Assembly (NCBI RefSeq): GCF_918797505.1
Contig: NC_092799.1
Coordinates: forward strand, 28,334,382 to 28,398,381
Direction of reading: 5' to 3'
Length of the DNA stretch: 64,000 bases
From: Bemisia tabaci
Lineage: Eukaryota > Arthropoda > Insecta > Hemiptera > Aleyrodidae
This document shows, piece after piece, positions 1-10,000 of the stretch (positions are counted from its first letter, which is position 1; every line of letters starts with the position of its first letter). The translations under genes and the position numbers were made by a program. The notes below the pieces were generated by a model. The model was given only the letters and a program-made list of their open reading frames with translations, did no database searches and had not been told where the DNA came from.

Positions 1-79
1 GAAATAGTATGTTTCCAAAATTTCAGTTATTCGGCACACTTTTCTAGCATATTCATGTTGGATTTGTCTTCTTTTTTAG

Positions 80-222
80 ACTAGCAACCGGTGAGCATAT
101 TGGTAAAGTTGTATTAAAAATCCGTGACGAAGAATCGAGAGCATCGCGACTTGCTACTCCAAAATATGTTTCTGCTATCCCTCGGACTTACTTTAAAGCT
201 GAGAAGTCTTATTTGCTTGTCG
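80..222 (+). CDS. FAS-like exon: linker leading into the ketoreductase domain
   Basis: The exon follows a T-rich tract ending in AG (78-79) and stops at a GTAAGT donor (223). It reads LATGEHIGKVVLKIRDEE, then SAIPRTYFKAEKSYLLVG. The last part is the usual PRTYxxxxKSY lead-in to the ketoreductase Rossmann fold. It is open in one frame with phase 1 at its 3' end, matching the next block. Confidence 0.75.
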
Positions 223-466
223 GTAAGTATTCAGTTAGTCTGTTTAAGAATTAGGATAAGAAATGAATCAACGAAGCACAGCCTGGTATTAAATGTAGTT
301 CAAATCAATATGATGAATATTACGTCCACATTATCAGACTTACAATTATATTCTTAAGTTGTCTTGATGGCTCATTGTGAAGTTAAGAATCAGTTTTTTA
401 TGGAACTGCATTTTGAGTTTTTACTTCTCATCTTTAAATATTAGAAAACCACGTTGCCCATCCCCC

Positions 467-1839
467 CAGTGGCGTGGCGTGAATTGCGATGTATCTGTTA
501 GCGGACAAACCCGATTTCAGGACAAACTAGAATTTCCTAGGACGAACTAGTTTGGCCTAGTTACCGCGGGCCCTACTAGAATTTCCTAGGCCAAATTAGT
601 TTATCCTACAGCACGTAGGCGAAACTAGTTTGGGCCTAGGCCGAACTAGTTTTTCCTAAAACACGTAGGCAAAACTAGTTCCGGCTTAGGCCGAACCCGT
701 TCGGACGAACTAGTTTGGCCTAGGTGGAACTAGTTGGGCCTAGGATTTTGAAGAAACGTTCGGCTATCGATTCTATCGCAGAAATTGGTACTTATCTATC
801 GAATTAACTATCGATAAGAGTCTCAATCAAAACACCAGTCCACGCTGAGCAGTGATCACCAGTCCACGCTGAGCAGTGATAAGGAGCACGTTAATGTTCG
901 CGACATTACTTTGTGTTGTTATTAATGCCGTATTCAATTTAATTACTTTCTTTCATTTATAAATTTAGTCGTTATGAATGTATAGTCGTGTCGTGCAATG
1001 CTTTTTTACGTGCGAAGTCGTTAAAACGTGAAGTTTTCTTCCGAACAATCACATGATAGTGCCGTACGATAGTGCCGGAGGCAAGGAATTCTCTGCAATT
1101 CAAAATGTCACAGCAGCTTATCATGCAACAATAAATAGGTGAGTTTCACTATCTGGGGCTGGGGAGGGGGAGGGGGGCTCTAATTGAAAAATCAAGCCAA
1201 TTGAGGACACATTATTCTTAGATGAATTATACATTGTGCCTTTCATTTTTCGAATTTTTTTTCCAGGTGCTGGGATAGATGCTGCTACTATTGACGAAGA
1301 ATAGCTGCTGATGATCAAGCTTAACAATCAAAAATCAATATCAAGAATATTTCAAGTAACTTATTAAAATGTACAAAACAATACGGGTAAACTAAAAATT
1401 AAAGCAATAAATTTACATTGAAGAATTTAAAATAATCTTCCTATCATTTCCTTACTTTACCCCGTCTAACCATATTGAAAAAAATAAAATCATTACTCGA
1501 GGTTTTTCCTAAAGCACCTAGGACAAACTACTCTGGCCTAGGACAAACTAGTTTATACTAAATTGCTCAGGACAAACTAGTTCCGGCCTAGGCCAAACTA
1601 CTTTATCCTAGGTGCTTAGGCCGAACGAGATTTCTTCCGGCAAACGAGTTTGTCCTAGGAAATTCTAGTTTGTCCTAAAATCGGGTTTGTCCGCTAACAT
1701 CTCGATTGTTATGCCATTTAAACCTATGGTAAAGAATCGGTTATTAAGGTGTTCGCTGCGAACACCCTGTTTATCGATTTTTTCCCATAGATTTAAATGA
1801 CATATCAATCGATATATCGCAAAGCATATCACGCCACTG
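467..1839. mobile_element. hAT-like palindromic MITE, split by a later insertion
   Basis: The ends are CAGTGGCGTGGCGTG at 467 and its complement at 1839. They are flanked by 8-bp direct repeats (CATCCCCC and CAGCCCCC, 7 of 8 matching). The inner part pairs with itself, as in the intact 165-bp copy at 59746-59910. The element is cut after GATGTATC by the insertion at 496-1699. It lies in the intron of the fatty acid synthase remnant. Confidence 0.75.
496..1699. mobile_element. TIR element with CCTAGG/ACTAGT subterminal repeats
   Basis: About 1.2 kb bounded by terminal inverted repeats beginning TGTTAGCGGACAAACCC. Arrays of short degenerate units built from GGACAAACTAGTTTGGCC and CCTAGG fill 520-750 and, inverted, 1500-1680. 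The middle (about 760-1490) has no convincing ORF. It holds a small tandem duplication (CACCAGTCCACGCTGAGCAG, at about 832 and 859). The target duplication is short (2-4 bp) and ambiguous. It is probably non-autonomous; I cannot assign a superfamily. Confidence 0.7.
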
Positions 1840-2247
1840 CAGCCCCCGGGGACGCTGCGCGCCCTAAAAGACCCGCTTCGCGGCCAGCGAAATCGTCGAA
1901 ATCGCCCGTTGGGGGTTAATGAGCATATAATATAAATTGAATAACAAAACGATTTTCCAACGAAAAATTTCCCACCAAACAATATTTTAAATGACTTTCT
2001 CCTTACACTGAATTCAGATTCCATCTTTGGAATTCGACCTTTGGACCGCCTTACTCTCCATCCTCACCCCGTCCAGCGAGCGTCTTATGAAAGATTTTTT
2101 TAGAATAGGGAGGATTTGTAAAAAGTCAATTTAGTGTCTGTCAAATAAGTGCTTACTTCATTTTGTTTTGTTTGGAAAAGATGAAATTCTTTTATATTGT
2201 TTTATTTTTCACGTAACTCGGCTGTATTCGCTTGATACTTTTTTCAG

Positions 2248-2495
2248 GTGGTCTTGGAGGGTTCGGCTTAGAATTAACCAATTGGCTTATCGGTCGTGGA
2301 GCAACCAAGGTTGTTTTGACCTCCCGAAGAGGTTTATACAGTGGCTATCAATCTCTTTGCGTCCGGAAGTGGAAATCAAGGGGAATTAGTATTCTCATAT
2401 CTACAATAGACTGCTCAACTGTGGCAGGGGCCACTAAGAATATAGAGGAAACCTTAAGATTAGGTCTAGTTGATGGAATATTCAATTTGGCCGCC
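2248..2495 (+). CDS. FAS-like exon: N-terminal half of ketoreductase
   Basis: Acceptor TTTTTCAG lies at 2240-2247 and donor GTGAG at 2496. The translation carries GGLGGFGLELTNWL and VVLTSRRG (dinucleotide-binding motif and second strand), followed by a D-C-S-T segment and VDGIFNLAA. It ends exactly where the active-site half of the domain should begin. Confidence 0.75.
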
Positions 2496-2583
2496 GTGAG
2501 TATCCATGATTACCCTATCGCACGATCAATATCCCTTCTAATCTGTATGATTAAATTAAATCATTTATAGACGTAATTTATGA

Positions 2584-2874
2584 GAAACCCTTATTTGCTA
2601 TCCATTCCCGAAAATTGCCACCGTTTGGCCAACATCCATACTGGATCTGAAAGCAGTCAATACTAACGCATCTCTGGCTGAAATGGGATTGGACTCTTTG
2701 ATGGAATTTGAAGTAAAAAATATTCTCGAATACAAATACTCAGTGGTAATGCGCGCTGAAGAAATTCGCAAACTCACTTTTGCGAAATTGCTTGAGCTCC
2801 AGAACGACAGCTACTCACAATCCGTTGTTTCGCAGACGAAAGAATGTAACTCCATTCCAAGATTGCCAAATTGA
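2584..2874 (+). CDS. FAS-like acyl carrier protein block and stop codon
   Basis: The open frame carries LDLKAVNTNASLAEMGLDSL. The Ser of GLDSL is the phosphopantetheine attachment site of acyl carrier domains, and the following helix reads EEIRKLTFAKLLELQ. TGA at 2872 closes the frame about 19 residues later. The true 5' boundary is unclear because no splice acceptor precedes the conserved part. An AATAAA at about 3681 could be the poly(A) signal. Confidence 0.65.
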   Translation, partial: ETLICYPFPKIATVWPTSILDLKAVNTNASLAEMGLDSLMEFEVKNILEYKYSVVMRAEEIRKLTFAKLLELQNDSYSQSVVSQTKECNSIPRLPN

Positions 2875-3837
2875 CTCAAACTAAATTAATATTTCACTAG
2901 AACGAACCTGTGCAATTTTCGTCCATAATTTTACTAGTATTCGCTCGAGATCAGATATAAAATTGGTGAAATTTTCAGTTAAGAATTCCGAAGATTCTCC
3001 TATTAAAATGCAATTTGCGAAGGGAACTTTGGAAACAATGAAATGCAGTTACATTATTTCGTTGCGAGGACGACGAATCAATGCACGTGCATCCGTGTTA
3101 ACGCCCTCACCAGCATCTTTGTAATTATTGTATACGAGTATGTTTTCTCCCTTTATCTAGAAAGAGTAGTTTCTTCTCACTCGTTTAAAAATTCGACGCA
3201 GTCAGTGAGAGTGATATCATGAGTTTTTTTTGATAGTGCGATAACCTTTCTTCGTTTGGACGATTAAGCTACCTCAAAGGGAAAATGTTGGCTTTTAATT
3301 AATGACACGCTAGGTGTTAATAGCCAAAGTTGCTTGGGTACCATTAAAAAAAGCCATAATTACTACTACTACTAGTGAAAAAAAAACCACTAAGAAGTGG
3401 CCTGAACTGTATGAAACAAGGTGGAGAAATGGTGCTGGGTCCACACCATTTCGTGGGGAAAACAAAGCGAAGAAATTCCAAAAAGTAAATGGTGATTAAT
3501 TTAGAAAAAATGGGCATTATAATTAAAATTTAATGGTGTGGACCCAGCACCATTTCTCCACATGCTACTATTACAAGTTTATGAACTTTACTCCTGTATT
3601 ATTCGTCGCGGTGCACTATTTCGTTATTTTTAGTATATTGAATGCAAAGAATTGTCTAGTTTTATATTTAAAAACATTTTAATAAAAAAAATTTAAGTTA
3701 AAAGTTGTTGAAGTTCATTTCTCACCCACGATCCACTTCATACTTTTCTCAGATCATGGCTACATGCATGGAGAAGTGGCAGTTTTAGAATAATTAAACA
3801 GTGCAACCGATGTAAGGTACAGCGAGGCGAGGCGTGA
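2875..3837. other. Non-coding stretch with one hairpin
   Basis: No gene is recognisable. The 30-bp sequence at 3420-3449 recurs inverted at 3531-3560 (it contains GGTGCTGGGTCCACACC), so 3420-3560 can fold into a 30-bp stem. It is probably a small MITE. A possible poly(A) signal for the upstream remnant lies near 3681. Confidence 0.5.
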
Positions 3838-3976
3838 GTGATCGACTTTCGATATTTGAAGCTGTGGTAATGAATCGATTATTAAGGTGTTTGTTGTTAA
3901 CACCCTAATGTTTATTGCTTCTTTTCCATAGGTTTAAATGGCAGATCAATCGATGTATCGAAAAGGAACGCTGCTG
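3838..3976. repeat. Degenerate copy of the GATGTATCGATTG palindromic MITE
   Basis: Contains TGGTAATGAATCGATTATTA, GTGTTTG and then CATAGGTTTAAATGGCAGAT with CAATCGATGTATCG, in the order seen in the intact copy at 59746-59910. The TIR tips are eroded. Confidence 0.55.
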
Positions 3977-4060
3977 AGGTAAAAGGTACTGGTGGCCGTT
4001 GGCAATGAAGGCACCTTTTTACTTGCTCTACTCATCAGCTCGCACATCTTTTCCTCTATA

Positions 4061-5136
4061 CTACCGTGCTAAGGAAAAATGCCGTATGAAAATCAGGGCC
4101 GGATTTAGGGGGTGGCCACATGGCCGCGGCCCATGGCGGCAAAATGGGGGGGGGGGGCGGCAAATTTTGCAATTTTTTTAAATGCAGGCACAAAAAATCG
4201 GATTCAGAAAAAAATTAGAAATAAGAAAAGGTGACAAAATCTCTCATCTCCTGAGAGTTCATTCATTTCTAATTTTGCCGTATTTCGGTGATACAAAAGA
4301 CTGCGCACCTTTAATTAGTTGATTTAAGAGATAAACCAAACACGTAATTTGGCCTGGAGCGGTGCGGCGCAAAGAGAAATGATGACGAGGACTTGAGATG
4401 AAAAGGAGAAGCCCTCGACGCGGCGGCCGGCATGTAACGCATATTAGCGCCTACGAGACTGCATAAATACTTCACGCATTGCGTCAAACGCAGCACGGTC
4501 AACAGCGGTCGGCGCGGCGACTACATGAATGCTTCACGCATTGCGCCAAACAGTGTGGTTAGCGCGGCACGCACGCGCACGGCGGCGGAAGTTAAAATTA
4601 TTAAACCACATTTATGTTTCTTCTTTCTTAATTTTTTGGTTCAATTCTTACAAATGAAAGGCCTTGTCCCACACAGAGATAGGTTTACGGAACTGAACTT
4701 TCGCGCGAAGTTCCGTTAACTTTTGCTAGCAGTGTTGACAGGGCTTCCGCAAAAAATGTGTCCAACACGAGTGAACGCGTCTTATGCACCCTTCTCCCTC
4801 CGGCACGTTCACTTGATGGTTTTTATTGATGTTTCAAAATGAATGAGAAGAGGGCGGCAAAATACAGGCGGCCCATGGGCGGCAAGTAGGTAAATCCGGC
4901 CATGATGAACATTAGAGAGTAGCCGAATTACTCCGGATAAAACACGTATTTTTGAGGAAAGTTATGCATATTTGTCCTTGAAATTGTCCGATATTCCGGA
5001 TTAAATTTCAAACAAAACTTTCCATAAATTTGAAGATAAATATTCTCACATGTTCCCAGTAATTTTTTTTGTTTTGTTTTGGAGGAAATGCTGCAACGCC
5101 TGAAGGTTCATACGCCATTTTTCCTTGCCTCGGCAG
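4061..5136. mobile_element. CTGCCGTGCTAAGG-family MITE split by a hAT-like element
   Basis: The left end CTACCGTGCTAAGGAAAAAT and the right end ATTTTTCCTTGCCTCGGCAG are inverted and flanked by TATA on both sides. The family recurs at 18630-18836, 24250-24503 and about 60680-60942, where it is 200-260 bp. Here it is longer because the element at 4094-4904 sits inside it. Confidence 0.7.
4094..4904. mobile_element. hAT-like non-autonomous element, CAGGGCCGGATTTAG ends
   Basis: 811 bp. The left TIR is CAGGGCCGGATTTAG and the right end reads TAAATCCGGCCATG. The flanking 8-bp duplications are ATGAAAAT and ATGAACAT (7 of 8). Inside are GGCGGCAAATTTTGC and repeated CTTCACGCATTGCG segments, but no transposase. 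Other copies lie at 35324-36141 and, interrupted, at 9092-17659. Confidence 0.8.
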
Positions 5137-7060
5137 TATAATTCTATGCCATTGAGAAAATATGAATTGGCCTGGGTCATATTCACATGTATAATTTTCT
5201 CATTTAGCTCACAATTGTTGGTACACCATTAAAAACTGCTTACACTCTCACACAGGAAGAAAAATATTGACCAACATTTTGGTTAAACATGGGAAATTAA
5301 ACACGCATTAACAGATGCTGTTGGTTGATTTTGTGTGTGTGTGTTAGTTTTCCCTGTGTCAAATCGACAAAATCCTTGGGCATAAGTGACCAAATCTTTG
5401 AGTTGAAAATTTACGACCTCGTTAAAAATCAGGCGCCGCGCCAGCCGCCGGGATCGATCCTGGATCACATCGAGGATTGTCTTTTGTGCTACAACCACTT
5501 GCCCGTTCTTACCTCTGAATACGATGGAGAGAGAAAAACGTATATTAGTTCAGCGGGCCACAGACCGCATCTACAGATGTCTCAGAGTAACCTAGAGTGT
5601 CGAGAGATCGATTAAACACCAAATAGCGATGAGCAATCAAGTCCTTTGGGTTGATCTGACGCAGAAACAAGTAACACAAAGGAGGTAACACTAACTTTAA
5701 CCGTGCAGATTTTGCCTGCAAGACAAAATAAGTTGCACGACGTCAACAAAATTTTATAGATATTTGTCTCTTTTTGCCAAATACAGACCAGGCTCCAAAA
5801 TGGCCTCAGGCCGCAGAGGTGTTGGCCAGTGCCAAACAGTGACTAAACTTCTCCGACTGTCACTTTCGTCCACGGCCTTGGAGACAATCATGTTCGCAAG
5901 TAAATAGCGACGCCATACACAGGATGAAAGTTAAGAGCCATCTTTGCTTCTCCGCATATTTGCATTACTACTAGTGAATTCAGAGTTAAGTGTTAGTGCT
6001 ACGCTTCGCTAAACCGAAAAGTTGTTGAATTTGATCGAGCCACCATCTTGTGTATCTTCTACCTTGCTAATATCACAGAAAATTTTGTCCTGGTTTACTT
6101 TCATTTTTCTTTAATTTAAATAACTTAATATTTTCTTAACTTTAAATAAACCTAGCCTTATATATTTTACATACATTTTGTGAAAACGTCTGTCCCAGCA
6201 GTATTCACAAGGTATTAATCTGTGAGTTCATCCAAAAAATATTTCTAGAAATTTAGGTGTGTTATGTTTATCACGAGTAATTAGCGGAAAAGACTATTAG
6301 CGAGCTTTGGTTAGTCAGAGGTAAAACGTTGAGGAAGAGAAACATTGTTTCAGCAACTTAACCACGAAAAGATTCGGTATAGATGCGTCTACTTGGAGTC
6401 ATATGTGTTCAAAATCAGTGTGAAGGTGCTTAAGCATGCTTTGTCCCGTGGAGTCTGGTTTTGTGGCGCAGAAAATGTACACGGATTTCACGGATGAAAA
6501 TGTACACGGATTTTCATATACAGAGAACCCAAGGGAGGAATATATTTTTCCTTTTTTCATATTATATCTGAAGTGAATTTGCGTTTTGCTCATGAGCCTT
6601 TGCGACTTAAGAATCAATTTTTTGGACCCGTAAATTCGTAGAGAGCGACGTAATTAATTCCTATTAAATTAATTCATACGGCATGTGCGCAATATGCCAC
6701 CAGTTACGAAGAGCGGAATGTAACGATCAAAAACAATGGCACCTCCACGCGATTAGAATTGACGAAGACAATAATGACACTGTCTCCTTTGGAATATGAA
6801 GGTTTTATTCCTAGTGACGGGTCCAAGCATTAAATTTTAGACGTACTCAGATGAAGTAGCTTTAATTTATAGGGGGCTTCTGTACAGATAAAATTATCAC
6901 GGTCGAAGTGCGTGCATTCTATGTTTACTCTGTTTCATGCTCAAGTGAACGACGCAAGTGGTTAACATCTTGTAACATCTTAATTGTCCTGTATACTCAT
7001 TTTCAGTTTCTTCAAGTTTCTTTAAATATTGGGCTGTGAAAGAAGCCACGTGCTTTTGTT
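5137..7060. other. Intergenic stretch upstream of gene A
   Basis: No gene was recognised; the open frames here are short with no family resemblance. A CGACGCAAGTGG(T/C)TAACATC segment near 6952 recurs near 7291 on the other side of exon 1. Any promoter of gene A would lie here, but I see no motif strong enough to call. Confidence 0.4.
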
Positions 7061-10000
7061 ATGATTAGTCAAACTTTTAATGTATGTGCTGTCGGAATTT
7101 GTCAGTTGATTCTCTTCTCTGGTTATCAAGCTTTATCGGATCTTCAGGTTGGCTATTTTTTTTACTTATGGGTTTCTTTCTCATTCATTACTTATGAGTT
7201 TAATTTATTACTTACTTTCTTAGCATCGCGCAAGTGTTCCATATTTACTTGAATTTGTTTCTTAGATCCCTTGCGCATGCGCAAGGGATCGACGCAAGTG
7301 GCTAACATCTTGTATATCTTAACTACTGGGTTTATTAAGCGTGCCAGTAGGGCTCGCTTTTTGACTTCACTCGGATGTACCATCGAAGAAAAAATCTAGA
7401 CAAAATTGCAAAAAATTGTTCTTTTGCATGGGAATTCCTTGTAAGAATTTTGACCTGAAGGCAAGAGTCGAATAGCAGTCGTACTCCATAGAATACACGA
7501 TGTACCTGAATGAGTTTAAATTGTTTTATCTGCCACAATTGAAAACTCCTAGAACTCCCCCCCCCCCGGCCTCTGGTTTCTTTTCTTTCTATGAAAAAAT
7601 AAGACTGCGGCTAAGTACGTTTTTCAATTATTCATTCAACTTCTCATTTTATCGGGCACATTTTCTCGATAGCAGTACGAAAATACTTGATCCCTATTTT
7701 ATATTGGTCAAAGCACGCTGAAACGTGTATCTTAATTGCATTCCTGATTTGATTTGTCAATAATTATTGTCCTCGTCGCAAAAATAAAATTCATAATCTT
7801 TACTGCAATCTTTAATTCATTGAAATTCCTTTTTTAATTTTCAATTTATTTGTCTTGGTATTTTTTTTTAGAAAACACTGTTAGTAAGCGCACACGATGA
7901 CAACCCTAATTTCAACGTCGATGGCTACACTCTCTCTGGAGTTCTATATACATCTTTCGCCATCAGTGCATGTCTCGTTCCTTCGGTTATTTCATACATT
8001 GGCGCCAGGTTGACGATGTTTTTTGGAGCTGCCTGCTATGTGTGAGTGCACCTCTGCCTGCACCCAACGATAGGGAAGGGGGACTATATGTAGCATAAAA
8101 TTTGCAAGATTTCGAGTAAATGTCAAAAAATAACACCAGCTGACACAATTGGAACACTCTCTTTTAAATTTTCCTGTTTCAAAATGGAGGTGTTGCATGT
8201 GTGAGGAATTTGCGATTTGACCATTAATTTTCATGTAAAAGTTCGCGAGAAACACTATGGTGCCACTGATTTTCTCTGAAATCAACTCCCAAGCTCAAAA
8301 AAGCTCTCAAGTTGATGCCACAATGGAGGGGACATCCCACGCTATCCTGAGAGTCCACGTCTAGGTACATCAAGACAAACTCTCCATGCAAAGGTAGGGA
8401 GCAAATACATTGTCATAGGGCTGCCACTTTATTTGGGGACTCTAAAACTTAAAACACGGCAACCCTGCTAATGTATTTGCTCCCTATCTTCGCGTGGAGA
8501 GTTTGTCTTGTTGTAGACGTGGACTTTCAGGATAGCGTGGGATATCCTCTCCATTTTGGCCTCAACTTGAGAGCTGTTTTTGAGCTTGGGAGTTGATTTC
8601 AGAGAAAACCAGTGGCACCATCGTGTTTCTCGCGGACTTTTACATAAGAATCAATATTCAAATTGCAATTCCTCACACATGCAACATCTCCATTAAAGGG
8701 TGCATTGTTGAAATGACTTGAAGAGCAGTGGCGAAACGTGCATGATCGATTATCGATATTTTCCCATTTGAAGGTGTCGTAAAGGATCGCTTATTAAGAT
8801 TTTCGTTCGAACAACATGTTAATCGATCATTTACGTATAGGTTTAAATGGCAGATCAATCGATATGTCGCAAAACACGCCGTGTCACTGTTGAAAAGGCA
8901 ATGAAATTGGTCCAAAATCTAATAAGCGTTAAGGTACTATTTGGTCTATTGAGGAGGACGAATCCAACTTTGCAAGGTACATTGACGGTGTGCGTCGGCA
9001 ATCACATTCCTCGGTTTGCCACTTCGCAGACTTCCTGTCATACTTTATGTTTTAAACGGGAAACTACTCAACGGCATTTCTTTAAAACTGCCAGGGCCGC
9101 ATTAAGGGGGTGGCCACATGGTCCGCGGCCCATGGTGGCAAATCTATAGGGGGCGGCAAATTTTGAATTTTACTTTCTCGCTCCCATAGGGTAGAGAGGA
9201 AGTATTGTCATCCTCCAAAAAAAAAAAAAAAAAAAAGTTGAAATTTCATCATTTCTAGACGTTTTAAGGTCCCAGGAGTAAAAATAACCATACTTGGAAA
9301 AATGTGTGTCCGTCCGTCCGACGTCCCCCAAATCTGTCTACAGCGATATCTCAGAATCTATCTGTTCGATTTCATTCAAAATTGGCACAGGACACCATAT
9401 CTATGGTCTTCTTATGCACGTTCAACGATTTTGAGGTACGCTAAAATTTGGGGGGGCTACGCTCAATTGTCCATTTTTAGCAAAATCACACGGAAAGCTC
9501 ATTTTGAAAGACTGTAAATTTTGAAAAATGTCTTTAATTCTTTAACAATGGGCATCAAGCACATCACCTGGGTCATTAATTTAAGTTCCAAAAAGATCTT
9601 TGGACTAAACTCAAAATTCAAGAGATTACGAGGCCCAAAAGTAGGCACTTTGCTCCGCGAAACAGCTCATTTTCAAGGACTGTAAATTTTAAAAAAATAA
9701 AAAAAAATAAAAAAAAATGCCTTCAATTCTTCGAAAGTTGGCATAAGAGCACCACCTGGTTCATTAATTTAAGTTCCTACGAGGTCTTTGGACTAAACTA
9801 AAAATTGAAGGGTTACGCGTCATTTAGTGAGGGCACTGCGAAATCACACAGAATATATGGACTAAAATTTTGAAAAATGCCGTTAATTCTGTGAAATTTG
9901 GCATCAAACGCAATTGAATCATTGATTTGAGTTCCTGAAAAATAGGACTAAACTCAAAATACGAGGAGTGCAGACCATCTCAAGGGGGTATCGAGATCAC

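Larger units (their letters stand above)
80..2874 (+). pseudogene. Fatty acid synthase 3' end, truncated and rearranged
   Basis: Three coding blocks resemble the C-terminal third of animal type I fatty acid synthase, the cytosolic multidomain enzyme that builds long-chain acyl chains. Blocks are 80-222 (linker before the ketoreductase), 2248-2495 (NADPH-binding half of the ketoreductase) and 2584-2874 (acyl carrier protein). The first two join in frame across a GT/AG intron (donor 223, acceptor 2246-2247) and recreate the GGLGGFG nucleotide-binding loop. After NLAA a GTGAG donor follows, but the next recognisable block is already the carrier domain. The catalytic Ser/Tyr/Lys half of the ketoreductase is missing, and no AG acceptor lies between the stop at 2581 and the conserved LDLKAVN. 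The reading frame ends shortly after the carrier domain, with no thioesterase. I infer a decayed duplicate; the gene starts upstream of the window. The fatty-acid-synthase identity is firm and the pseudogene status likely. Confidence 0.75.

Noticed and set aside
124..357. 77-codon + strand frame near the window start
   Set aside because: It is an out-of-frame shadow of the fatty acid synthase exon at 80-222 and runs on into its intron.
6399..6617. 72-codon minus-strand frame upstream of gene A
   Set aside because: Contains a small local duplication (ATGTACACGGATTT twice) and no domain; likely non-coding.
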